Shown here: one piece after another, positions 24,459 to 32,696 of the stretch | Position numbering within the stretch: the stretch's first letter is position 1 | How the letters are laid out: each line of letters starts with the position of its first letter | From: Echinicola jeungdonensis | GTDB taxonomy: Bacteria; Bacteroidota; Bacteroidia; Cytophagales; Cyclobacteriaceae | Direction of reading: 5' to 3' | DNA length: 64,000 nucleotides | Assembly (NCBI RefSeq): GCF_030409905.1 | Contig: NZ_JAUFQT010000001.1 | Coordinates: 1,634,001 to 1,698,000 of the forward strand | The notes under the pieces: generated by a model | Told to the model about the DNA's origin: nothing | Databases searched by the model: none | Seen by the model: the letters and a program-made list of their open reading frames with translations, nothing else | Program-made: the position numbers and the translations under genes

Positions 24459-24686
24459 ATGAACAGTGAAACAGGAAAATGGATCATTTTGGTAGGTATT
24501 GGAATGGTGCTCCTTGGAGTATTAGTTTATTTTTTCCATGATAAGCTCCATTGGCTGGGAAGATTGCCTGGGGATATCAGGGTGGAAAAAGAAAATTTCA
24601 AGTTTTATTTTCCCATCACTACCATGATCATTTTGAGCATTATTTTTACCCTGTTGCTACAATTATTCCGCTTCCTTTCGAAATAA
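24459..24686 (+). CDS. DUF2905 family membrane protein
   Basis: A 75-residue protein with two membrane helices (about 8-27 and 50-70) and the conserved loop LHWLGRLPGDIRVEKENFKFYFPITTMI between them, diagnostic of DUF2905. Function unknown. Its stop abuts the end of the convergent gene at 24687. Confidence 0.93.
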   Translation: MNSETGKWIILVGIGMVLLGVLVYFFHDKLHWLGRLPGDIRVEKENFKFYFPITTMIILSIIFTLLLQLFRFLSK

Positions 24687-25148
24687 TCAGTTCCGGAGGC
24701 TTTCCGAGAAAAAATCCCTATTCCACAGGATTTTGGTAATGAAATTTACTTTATCCAAAATGTAATATACATTTTTAGGTACAAAAGGGCTTATTTTGGT
24801 TTGGTAATGGCCCGCATGATCCTTGTTGATGTCAATTTCAAAATCATTTTTTAACCGCAACAATTCCTTTGGAAAAAAAATACTAACATGGGTAGAAGTT
24901 GGAAATGACTTGACTCCAAAAATTTTTCCCTTATGGTGATATTGTTGAACAATATTTCTTTCCTGAAAGTATTTTTGGCTAATTATTAAAGCTGATTCTT
25001 GCCAAAAATGGGGATTAAATTGATGAATCAATACCATGTTATCTTTGACAAATCGATAATTCACCTGTTGATTGACAAAAATATCAGGAGATAAATTGTT
25101 TTTAATTCCCAGAAATTTCCAAAGGTTATTTATTTTTCTGGTATCCAT
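24687..25148 (-). CDS. hypothetical protein
   Basis: A 153-residue soluble, basic protein of unknown family. Rich in aromatic and hydrophobic strands (FVNQQVNYRFVKDNMVLIHQF, HVSIFFPKELLRLKNDFEIDI) with no signal peptide or membrane helix. It follows 25154-25759 by five bases and is almost certainly cotranscribed with it. Confidence 0.6.
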   Translation of the reverse strand: MDTRKINNLWKFLGIKNNLSPDIFVNQQVNYRFVKDNMVLIHQFNPHFWQESALIISQKYFQERNIVQQYHHKGKIFGVKSFPTSTHVSIFFPKELLRLKNDFEIDINKDHAGHYQTKISPFVPKNVYYILDKVNFITKILWNRDFFSESLRN

Positions 25149-25153
25149 ATCAA

Positions 25154-25759
25154 TCAGCTATTTTGGTTTTTTTCTACCAGCCTGAAATAATCCGTAGCCG
25201 TTGTGATAAAGGCTTTTCTTTCCTTTTCATCGGCCAGAATTTTCTTCCAGGCTCCGTTTATCTTCACTTCAAAATCCTTATCCTCTTCCAACAATAAAAA
25301 CAGTTTTTTCACAAAGTCAAAATGAGCAAACCGGTCACCCGGTTCAAAAGAAATTTGTCCATTTTCCCGTTGATGCTGATCATGCCACCTCAATTGAATT
25401 TTATTTTGTTGAGAAAGGATTTCAGAGGGTTCTACGAAAATATAGGCTTCATCTCTTAAACGGCTAATAATAATGGAAAGGTTTATCAAATACAATTTTT
25501 TTGATTTAATCCGCTTTTTTAACCGGAAAATATCCATTTTTGCATCACGCCTGGTTTCCTTTTCATATTTAATTTGACGAACATTTTCAAAAAACAAACG
25601 GCTTGAGGCAGTAATGCGGGTTATTGAGGAATCACCAGAGTTATTGGCCCTTCTTTCATTAAAAAATGAAAATATCAATACTATGCAAAGAGAGGCCAAT
25701 CCGAAGATTTTCATAATCCGGATCAACTCAGGAGTAAGTATGGGCTCAGCTTTCCTCAT
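25154..25759 (-). CDS. hypothetical membrane-anchored protein
   Basis: A 201-residue protein with a short cytoplasmic N-terminus and one membrane helix (about 15-32, IMKIFGLASLCIVLIFSFF), followed by a soluble, mostly helical and basic domain. SSRLFFENVRQIKYEKE and FVEPSEILSQQNKIQLRWHDQH are its most distinctive stretches. No family recognised. First gene of a two-gene unit with 24687-25148. Confidence 0.6.
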   Translation of the reverse strand: MRKAEPILTPELIRIMKIFGLASLCIVLIFSFFNERRANNSGDSSITRITASSRLFFENVRQIKYEKETRRDAKMDIFRLKKRIKSKKLYLINLSIIISRLRDEAYIFVEPSEILSQQNKIQLRWHDQHQRENGQISFEPGDRFAHFDFVKKLFLLLEEDKDFEVKINGAWKKILADEKERKAFITTATDYFRLVEKNQNS

Positions 25760-26058
25760 ATAATAAATTTAACAATAAATAAGGGCAAATAATTGAGCAC
25801 AAAGTCATCCCGTTGCATCCTTTTCGCATCCATTATTAATTTATGAGAACTAAAGTCCTATTTGATTTTTTGAATAGTTTCAACAATTCCCAGCTGCATA
25901 TTACAAGTAAGGTTAACCAAGGGAAAAGGTTGAAGAGTTGATTTCTCATTCACAAAGTTCCCCGGTATTTTGTCACAAGAATTTGGCTTCCTTGAATTCT
26001 AAAAAGTATCCAATGATATAATTACAGATAAAGAGCTGATACCAAAAAAACAGCAATT

Positions 26059-26682
26059 TCAGTGCTGAATTAATTGTTTTATTCCATCACGGGAATAATT
26101 TCCTTTAACCCCTTCTTTTTCAATTAAATAATCAACAATCTCTTGATCACCTAAAGAATGGCTTTCCTGCAGGCCTTGGATAAGGGTTTTAAGATAATTT
26201 TCGTCAGGCCTCACCTTGGTAGGTATTGTCTTTTGATGCGTAAATGTAAATATTGGGGCATCAGAATCCTTTCCCAAATAAAGCAATTTACCATACCAGG
26301 CATTATCTCTGATGACCAGGCCACCTTTTTTTATGGCCATATCAAAATCAACATCGATTTGGGCGGCATCAGAATTCTCCTGCCTGATTACATCAATAAA
26401 TTGGGAGCGTGTGATTAAATACATCCTTCCAAAAGTCGGGACCTTGACATCTTTTCTATTTCCAATAAACCCAACTCCTCCGTTATTCCAAATGGAAGCT
26501 TTCTTGGCAAAATAAAGCGGGTAATCAATTTTTATAGGCTTATTATCAAGGGGCAGGCTTTTATCAACACAGCCCAAATAAATCCTCCTGGCCCCATGGG
26601 GCCTTCCCCCTTCAATATAGCAGTGAAAGCGTTTTTCCTTCAAATTGGATCCGTAACTTGCATACCACAGGTAATCTTGCAT
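26059..26682 (-). CDS. gamma-glutamylcyclotransferase-like (YGSNL motif) protein
   Basis: A 207-residue soluble protein. The N-terminal WYASYGSNLKEKRF carries the YGSNL glycine-loop motif of the gamma-glutamylcyclotransferase superfamily, and GRMYLITRSQFIDVIRQE resembles the later strand-helix region. A catalytic Glu typical of GGCT is not obvious, so enzymatic activity is uncertain. The 299-base gap upstream of 26059 (25760-26058) shows no gene; it is monocistronic. Confidence 0.7.
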   Translation of the reverse strand: MQDYLWYASYGSNLKEKRFHCYIEGGRPHGARRIYLGCVDKSLPLDNKPIKIDYPLYFAKKASIWNNGGVGFIGNRKDVKVPTFGRMYLITRSQFIDVIRQENSDAAQIDVDFDMAIKKGGLVIRDNAWYGKLLYLGKDSDAPIFTFTHQKTIPTKVRPDENYLKTLIQGLQESHSLGDQEIVDYLIEKEGVKGNYSRDGIKQLIQH

Positions 26683-26905
26683 GGCGGAAAATATAGATTA
26701 ATCTGTATAAATGGAATCAAATATAATTTATCTCATCATTCTGATAATAATCCTTAGAATATTTCTTTTTATCCCCACTCCTATTATAAATTTAATGTAT
26801 TTTTTTTACTATCAACGCCTCATTAACATAGTTTTTAATTGGTTTTATTAATTAAAAACATTATGTTTATTCCCCATTAATAAATAATACAGAATATTAT
26901 TACTT

Positions 26906-27592
26906 TTACTTTCCAGCTGCAATAACTGCCAAATCCACTTTCTCTGCTCCTTCAGCCAAAAGTACATTTGCACAGGCTGACAGGGTAGCACCTGTGGTCA
27001 TTACATCATCAACCAAAAGGATATATTTTCCTTGAATTTCCTGTTCATTTATTGGGGCAAAGACTCCTTCAACATTGATGATCCTATCCATCCTGGATTT
27101 TTTGGTTTGGGTAGATGTAAATTTCACCCTTTTTAAACATTCCTGCACGGGCAAATCAAGTATTTCCCCCAGGCCATCTGCAAACCTAAGACTCTGATTG
27201 TACCCCCTTCTTTTTAATTTGATAGGATGAAGGGGGACCGGAACGATCATATCCCAATTAAATTCACAGTCCGCCAATTGATAAGCAAATAACCTACCCA
27301 GTTCATTGCCCAACTCAGCTTTTCCCTTGTATTTCAGTTGGTGCAATAATTTTTGGCTGGTACCTTGTTTGGTAAACCGCAAAAAGGAGATAACCCTTTG
27401 GATATCACTTAAACCTTTTAATTTTTGGGACAAATCATTTTGATAGGGCCGTAAATAATATTTGGTCACCGGAAGCCGGGCAGCACAAATCCTACAAAGC
27501 TGATTTTCAAAATCAAAAAGACTTCTTTGACATAAACTACAGGTCCTGGGGAAAACCAAGGCCAAAAAATCCGTTAATATGGGGAAACGCAT
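26906..27592 (-). CDS. ComF family phosphoribosyltransferase-like protein
   Basis: A 228-residue ComF/GntX-type protein. An N-terminal zinc-ribbon-like segment has paired cysteines (CSLCQRSL, CRICAARLP; residues 17-40), followed by the PRTase fold with GYNQSLRFADGLG and the PRPP loop ILLVDDVMTTGATLSACANVL near the C-terminus. In other bacteria ComF contributes to uptake and processing of transforming DNA. Whether this organism is naturally competent is unknown. Confidence 0.92.
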   Translation of the reverse strand: MRFPILTDFLALVFPRTCSLCQRSLFDFENQLCRICAARLPVTKYYLRPYQNDLSQKLKGLSDIQRVISFLRFTKQGTSQKLLHQLKYKGKAELGNELGRLFAYQLADCEFNWDMIVPVPLHPIKLKRRGYNQSLRFADGLGEILDLPVQECLKRVKFTSTQTKKSRMDRIINVEGVFAPINEQEIQGKYILLVDDVMTTGATLSACANVLLAEGAEKVDLAVIAAGK

Positions 27593-27774
27593 AAGGAAAA
27601 AGACTTGTTTCTTCTAATTGCCAGTGAAATACCTGTTATATTTGCTAGTTAAAATAAATGCCAGGGATAAGTTAATAAAATGGAACTTGGAATTCAACGG
27701 CTTCCCAAAGAACGGCGTTCCCAATTCCAGATTCGAATTTTCTATTTATCCCATAATGACTAAAAAGCGACTTG

Positions 27775-28137
27775 ATGTTTAAAAAGGACCTGGAACTGGA
27801 AAAAAGGTGGGGAAAATTATTGGAAGGGATTAAAGATTTGATTGGAAAAAAACCAGCAGATCTTAATGGAGTCCTTTTTATAATAGGGGTGCAGGAACTG
27901 GGGCAGGGAGCCAGAAATTTCTCTAAAGAACAAAAACAGGACCTGATGCACATTGCCATCTGCAAGGTGCTGAGTTTGGCAGGTTTTTATGAATTGGATT
28001 TTATTGATCAAGATGGCTGGCCTCATTGGAAATTAATAAAAGAATTGCCCCATTTTGATACGCTAGAGCAGGAGAAACTTCTTAAAATCCAGGTCTTAGA
28101 GTATTTTGAAAAAGAATTTGACATAGAAATTAAATAA
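27775..28137 (+). CDS. conserved hypothetical protein
   Basis: A 120-residue soluble protein starting at ATG 27775 (a TTG one codon earlier is in frame). Motifs that stand out are GVLFIIGVQELGQGARNFSKEQKQDLMHIAICKVLSLAG and GWPHWKLIKELPHFDTLEQEKLLK. The regular spacing and lack of membrane segments suggest a small helical protein. I recognise no named family. It precedes xth by 59 bases on the same strand and may share its transcript. Confidence 0.7.
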   Translation: MFKKDLELEKRWGKLLEGIKDLIGKKPADLNGVLFIIGVQELGQGARNFSKEQKQDLMHIAICKVLSLAGFYELDFIDQDGWPHWKLIKELPHFDTLEQEKLLKIQVLEYFEKEFDIEIK

Positions 28138-28196
28138 ATAAAAATAACAGGTACAGTATATTGCCTGTTAAACCGGTAACAACAAATCCATTAAAT

Positions 28197-28958
28197 ATGA
28201 AATTCGTATCCTATAATGTCAATGGAATCAGGGCAGCCCTCAAAAAAGGTTTTGCGGAATGGTTAAAAGAAGCTGACCCGGATGTCATTGGATTACAGGA
28301 GGTAAAAGCTACCAGAGATCAAATTGACAACAAAATATTTGAAGAAATGGGCTATGAAGTTTTTTGGTACCCTGCTTCGAAAAAAGGTTACAGTGGGGTA
28401 GCCATCCTTAGCAAGATTAGCCCCAAACATATTGAATATGGTATGGGCATGAAAAAATATGATGAAGAAGGGAGAATGATCCGGGCTGATTTTGAAGATG
28501 TTTCTTTCATCAATGCTTACTTTCCTTCAGGAACAACCGGTGGTCCAAGGCAGGATTTCAAATACGACTTTTTGGATGATGTCTATGATTATACCCAAGA
28601 ACTAAATAAAAAAATCCCTAATTTGATTTTAAGTGGGGATTACAATATCTGTCATAAACCAATAGATATCCATAACCCGGTGGCCAACAAAAACTCTTCT
28701 GGTTTTTTACCTGAAGAAAGAGCTTGGATGGACAAATTCACTTCCTCAGGATTTGATGATAGTTTCCGGCTTATGAATAAGGAACCGCATCAATACACTT
28801 GGTGGAGTTACCGGGCCAACGCTAGGGCCAATAACAAAGGATGGCGTATTGATTACCATATGACCGCTTCCCCATTAAGGGAAAGAATAAAAAGGGCAGA
28901 GGTATTACCTGAGGTGAAACACTCTGATCATTGTCCAATATTATTGGAAATTGATTAG
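28197..28958 (+). CDS. xth: exodeoxyribonuclease III (AP endonuclease)
   Basis: A 253-residue base-excision-repair enzyme of the exonuclease-endonuclease-phosphatase fold. The ATG at 28197 (MKFVSYNVNGIRAALKKG) matches the family start; the open frame begins earlier at a TTG but those residues are not family-like. Catalytic features: LQEVKA (metal Glu near 35), SGDYNICHKPIDIHNP, WWSYRANARANNKGWRIDY and HSDHCPILLEI (His near the end). It acts on abasic sites in DNA. Confidence 0.95.
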   Translation: MKFVSYNVNGIRAALKKGFAEWLKEADPDVIGLQEVKATRDQIDNKIFEEMGYEVFWYPASKKGYSGVAILSKISPKHIEYGMGMKKYDEEGRMIRADFEDVSFINAYFPSGTTGGPRQDFKYDFLDDVYDYTQELNKKIPNLILSGDYNICHKPIDIHNPVANKNSSGFLPEERAWMDKFTSSGFDDSFRLMNKEPHQYTWWSYRANARANNKGWRIDYHMTASPLRERIKRAEVLPEVKHSDHCPILLEID

Positions 28959-29000
28959 ACAAATAGTTTAAGTTAAAATAAAAAAAACGACAAAAGCTGA

Positions 29001-29402
29001 ATGAAATCTTTCAAAATTTCTATTCCTTCACTTATAGAGAATATAAATATCATAGAAAGCTTCATTGATAATGCCAGGGAAAAATTCCAGATCAATGATG
29101 ATATCTATGGAAACATTATGATTTCAGTAACAGAGTGTGTAAGTAATGCCATCATTCATGGTAATCGTAATGATGTCAACAAAACCGTCAAGCTGGAACT
29201 GGAATTTTTAGATGACCAATTGAAATTCATTATTGAGGATGAAGGAAATGGATTTGACTTTGAAAACCTTACAGATCCCACTTCTCCTGAAAACTTACAA
29301 AATCCTGGAGGAAGAGGCGTTTTCATCATGAAGCATTTGTGTGATGAGGTGGATTTTGAAGAGGATGGAAAAAGGACAGTGCTCACTTTTTACATGAATT
29401 AA
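29001..29402 (+). CDS. RsbW-like ATP-binding protein (anti-sigma-type kinase)
   Basis: A 133-residue HATPase_c_2 protein of the RsbW/SpoIIAB type. N-box VTECVSNAIIHGN (about 48-60), G1 motif EDEGNGFDFENL and G2 loop GGRGVFIMKHLCDEV are present, with no histidine-kinase phosphoacceptor. In Firmicutes such proteins bind sigma factors and phosphorylate an antagonist; in Bacteroidota single RsbW-like genes beside ybeY are common and the partner is unknown. The ybeY ATG follows after two bases, so translation is tightly linked. Confidence 0.88.
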   Translation: MKSFKISIPSLIENINIIESFIDNAREKFQINDDIYGNIMISVTECVSNAIIHGNRNDVNKTVKLELEFLDDQLKFIIEDEGNGFDFENLTDPTSPENLQNPGGRGVFIMKHLCDEVDFEEDGKRTVLTFYMN

Positions 29403-29404
29403 TT

Positions 29405-29851
29405 ATGGCTATCCATTTCTTTAGTGAAGACATTGATTTCAACCTTCCCAAAAAAAACCTCACAAAAAGATGGTTAAGGGAGATAGCAAAAAACGAAGGA
29501 TTTCAGATCACCGACTTAAACTATATTTTCTGTACAGACGAATATTTACACAAAATCAATTTGGATTACCTGGATCATGACACCTATACAGATATTATCA
29601 CCTTTGACAATTCCGAATCAGAAAACATCATAGAAGGGGATATCTTTATAAGCATTGACCGGGTTAAGGAAAATGCCAATAATCAGGATCAGAAATTTGA
29701 CACCGAACTAAACAGGGTCATAAGCCATGGGCTTCTGCACCTCTGTGGATACAAAGACAAAAACAAGGAAGAAGCGGAAATGATGAGAGAAAAAGAAAAC
29801 CAATCCATCTCTTATCTGACTGAAATTACCGTTGACAAAGAAAATAACTAA
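29405..29851 (+). CDS. ybeY: endoribonuclease YbeY, rRNA maturation factor
   Basis: A 148-residue metal-dependent RNase that helps process 16S rRNA 3' ends and in ribosome quality control. The core motif is ISHGLLHLCGYKD (about 109-121): the two zinc-binding His residues are present, while the third position of the classical HxxxHxxxxxH is Asp, as in many Bacteroidota. LNYIFCTDEYLHKINLDYLDHDTYTDIITFD is the family signature before it. The gene follows the RsbW-like gene by two bases. Its stop codon overlaps the first parS palindrome. Confidence 0.95.
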   Translation: MAIHFFSEDIDFNLPKKNLTKRWLREIAKNEGFQITDLNYIFCTDEYLHKINLDYLDHDTYTDIITFDNSESENIIEGDIFISIDRVKENANNQDQKFDTELNRVISHGLLHLCGYKDKNKEEAEMMREKENQSISYLTEITVDKENN

Positions 29852-29923
29852 ACTGTTCCACGTGGAACAGTTTCTTAAATTATAAGGAATCAATTTCTAA
29901 AACCAGATGTTCCACGTGGAACA
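29850..29923. promoter_or_regulatory. two parS-type ParB-binding palindromes
   Basis: The perfect 16-mer TGTTCCACGTGGAACA occurs at 29854-29869 and again at 29908-29923, centres 54 bp apart. At the first copy the symmetry extends to 24 bp (29850-29873, AAAC and GTTT flanks). This closely matches the bacterial parS consensus (TGTTTCACGTGAAACA type), differing only in the inner pair next to CACGTG. The sites fill the gap between ybeY and mnmG. ParA and ParB genes are not in the window. Confidence 0.88.
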
Positions 29924-29941
29924 GTAGAAATAAAAAAACAT

Positions 29942-31807
29942 ATGTTTCCAGAATATGATGTAATTGTGGTTGGGGCAGGGCATGCTGGATGTGAAGCAGC
30001 ACATGCAGCAGCAAAAATGGGGAGCAAGGTATTGTTATGTACAATGAACATGAATACCATTGCGCAAATGTCCTGTAATCCAGCCATAGGAGGTGTAGCA
30101 AAAGGGCAAATCGTCAAAGAAATAGATGCTTTGGGTGGAAAAACGGGAATCATTTCCGATAAATCCATGATCCAGTTTAGGATGCTCAACCGCTCAAAAG
30201 GTCCTGCTATGTGGTCTCCAAGATCACAAAATGATAGGATGCGATTTGCAGAGGAATGGAGATTGGCATTGGAAGCCACTCCAAATGTGGATTTCTGGCA
30301 GGAAATGGTCAAAGAATTGATTGTTAAAGACAACAGGGTCCTTGGGGTGAAAACAGGAATTGGCCTGGAAATAAAGGCCAAATCAGTTGTTCTTACCAAT
30401 GGAACTTTCCTAAATGGAATCATCCATATCGGAGAAAAACAATTTGGAGGTGGAAGAACCGGTGAAGCTGCAGCCAAAGGGATTACCGAACAGTTAGTAG
30501 ATTTGGGATTCGAAGCGGGACGGATGAAAACAGGAACTCCTCCGAGGGTAGATGGAAGAAGTCTGGATTATTCAAAAATGGAAATTCAATACGGGGATGA
30601 AAATCCGGAAAAATTCTCCTTTTCAGATGAAACAACTCCATTAAAAGAACAAAGATCTTGCTGGATCACCTATACCAATAAAGATGTCCATGAAACCCTG
30701 GAAACAGGTTTCGACAGATCTCCAATGTTTAATGGAAGAATCCAGGGCTTGGGACCAAGGTATTGTCCATCCATAGAGGATAAAATTAATCGATTTGCTG
30801 AACGGGATCGGCATCAAATTTTTGTAGAACCAGAAGGTTGGAATACAGTTGAAATATACGTCAATGGATTTTCTACTTCGTTGCCAGAAGATGTCCAATA
30901 CAAAGCCATCAGAAAAATAGCAGGTTTTGAAAATTGTAAAATGTTCCGGCCCGGTTATGCAATCGAATATGATTTCTTTCCACCAACTCAATTAAAGTTG
31001 ACACTGGAAACCAATTTAATTGAAAACCTTTTCTTTGCCGGACAAATCAATGGTACCACCGGATATGAAGAAGCAGCATCACAGGGATTGGTAGCCGGTA
31101 TCAATGCGGCTCAAAAAGTAAAAGAAGAGGAACCATTTATCCTGAAAAGGTCGGATGCTTACATTGGTGTATTGATAGATGATCTTATCAATAAGGGCAC
31201 AGAAGAGCCTTATAGAATGTTTACCTCAAGGGCAGAATTCCGTCTATTGCTTAGACAGGATAATGCTGATCTAAGGTTGACCCAAATGGGGCACTCAATT
31301 GGTTTGGCTTCAGATTCCAGATTGGAAAAAATGCTGGACAAAAAGAATGATACCTCCAAACTGATGAATGACCTAAAGCAGAAAAAACTTAGTCCTGGTT
31401 CCATTAATGAAGGTTTGGAAGAGCGGGAAACTGCTACAATAAGGGAAAAAATCACCGTTGAGAAATTACTAAAAAGACCCCAATTAGGCCTTTTGGATAT
31501 TATGGAATTGGATGAAGATATAAAAGCCTACCTATCGAAATATAACAGGGATGTACTGGAACAGGCAGAAATCCAAACCAAATACAACAGTTATATCGAA
31601 AAAGAAAGGCAAATGGTAGAAAAGCTGAACAATATGGAAAACTTCAAAATCCCCCAAAATTTTGATTATTTATCCATCCCAGCTCTTTCTGCGGAGGGAA
31701 AACAAAAACTTAATAAAATAAGACCGGAAACATTAGGACAAGCTTCCCGAATAAGTGGGGTTTCCCCGGCAGATTTATCGATTCTAACAGTTTATTTAGG
31801 AAGATAA
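29942..31807 (+). CDS. mnmG: tRNA uridine-5-carboxymethylaminomethyl synthesis enzyme MnmG
   Basis: A 621-residue FAD enzyme that, with MnmE, installs the cmnm5 group at U34 of certain tRNAs. The N-terminal Rossmann motif VVGAGHAGCEAAHAAAKMG (residues 8-26) is followed by MSCNPAIGGVAKGQIVKEIDALGG, and GGRTGEAAAKGITEQL and LFFAGQINGTTGYEEAASQG are further signatures. A helical C-terminal domain ends SRISGVSPADLSILTVYLG. Full length. MnmG genes are often close to chromosome origins, consistent with the neighbouring parS and DnaA boxes. One base separates its stop from the next start. Confidence 0.98.
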   Translation: MFPEYDVIVVGAGHAGCEAAHAAAKMGSKVLLCTMNMNTIAQMSCNPAIGGVAKGQIVKEIDALGGKTGIISDKSMIQFRMLNRSKGPAMWSPRSQNDRMRFAEEWRLALEATPNVDFWQEMVKELIVKDNRVLGVKTGIGLEIKAKSVVLTNGTFLNGIIHIGEKQFGGGRTGEAAAKGITEQLVDLGFEAGRMKTGTPPRVDGRSLDYSKMEIQYGDENPEKFSFSDETTPLKEQRSCWITYTNKDVHETLETGFDRSPMFNGRIQGLGPRYCPSIEDKINRFAERDRHQIFVEPEGWNTVEIYVNGFSTSLPEDVQYKAIRKIAGFENCKMFRPGYAIEYDFFPPTQLKLTLETNLIENLFFAGQINGTTGYEEAASQGLVAGINAAQKVKEEEPFILKRSDAYIGVLIDDLINKGTEEPYRMFTSRAEFRLLLRQDNADLRLTQMGHSIGLASDSRLEKMLDKKNDTSKLMNDLKQKKLSPGSINEGLEERETATIREKITVEKLLKRPQLGLLDIMELDEDIKAYLSKYNRDVLEQAEIQTKYNSYIEKERQMVEKLNNMENFKIPQNFDYLSIPALSAEGKQKLNKIRPETLGQASRISGVSPADLSILTVYLGR

Positions 31808-31808
31808 G

Positions 31809-32696
31809 ATGTACGAAAGATTAACCAAATGTCCACTTTGCCAAAGTGGACTTTTTCTTAATCATTTGGTGGTAAAAGATCACTCGGTATCGGGTGAATC
31901 TTTTACCATTTGCAAATGCAGCAATTGCCATTTTTTATTTACCAATCCCCGCCCGGATCAATCCCATATTGACCAATATTACGAATCCAATAATTACATT
32001 TCCCATACTAACAAATCCACCAATCTGGTAAATATCATTTACAAATTGGTCAGGAAATTTACGCTTCAACAAAAAGTAAATTGGATTAATAAGTATTGTA
32101 CAAATAGGGAAAGGCTTTTGGATTTTGGATGTGGGACTGGTCACTTTTTGGCAGAAGCCCAAAAAAAGGGATGGTTTACTGTTGGTTATGAACCCAACCC
32201 ACAGGCAGCCCAAATTGCCGAAACCCAGCATCAATTACATCTATTAAAAAATCCAAAGAATATTGGCGAAGAAAAAAAGTTTGATGCCATTACACTATTT
32301 CATGTTTTGGAACATGTCCATGATTTGAGAGGAACAATGGATTTATTGCTTTCCAGATTGAAAAAAAGAGGAACATTATTTTTAGCAGTTCCCAATTTTG
32401 ATTCACTGGATTCCCAGTTATATAAGGAAAAATGGGCATCCTTGGATGTGCCCCGGCATTTGTACCATTTTACACAGGAAACAATGACCCAATTAGCCAA
32501 TGAATATGACTTACGAATTGTGGCCAAAGAACCCATGTTATTTGATAGTTATTACGTTTCTATTTTATCCGAAGAGATAAAAAAAAATAGGAAAAATTTT
32601 ATAAAATCATTTATTACTGGATATAAATCAAACCAGTATGCAAAAATGAACAACAATAATTTCTCAAGTATTTTGTTTATCCTTAAAAAGAAATGA
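31809..32696 (+). CDS. class I SAM-dependent methyltransferase with N-terminal zinc ribbon
   Basis: A 295-residue methyltransferase. The N-terminus has paired cysteines (CPLCQSGLF at 8-16 and CKCSNCHF at about 36-43), a zinc-ribbon seen in the Methyltransf_11/Methyltransf_23-like family of cell-surface and sugar modification enzymes. The SAM-binding loop is LLDFGCGTGHFLAEAQKKG (about 99-117), followed by ITLFHVLEHVHDL and FLAVPN. The substrate is unknown. Starts one base after the mnmG stop and overlaps the next gene by ATGA, so it belongs to the mnmG operon. Confidence 0.88.
   Translation: MYERLTKCPLCQSGLFLNHLVVKDHSVSGESFTICKCSNCHFLFTNPRPDQSHIDQYYESNNYISHTNKSTNLVNIIYKLVRKFTLQQKVNWINKYCTNRERLLDFGCGTGHFLAEAQKKGWFTVGYEPNPQAAQIAETQHQLHLLKNPKNIGEEKKFDAITLFHVLEHVHDLRGTMDLLLSRLKKRGTLFLAVPNFDSLDSQLYKEKWASLDVPRHLYHFTQETMTQLANEYDLRIVAKEPMLFDSYYVSILSEEIKKNRKNFIKSFITGYKSNQYAKMNNNNFSSILFILKKK

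Noticed and set aside
29890..30477. 195-codon minus-strand frame across the start of mnmG
   Set aside because: Antisense to the highly conserved FAD domain of MnmG.
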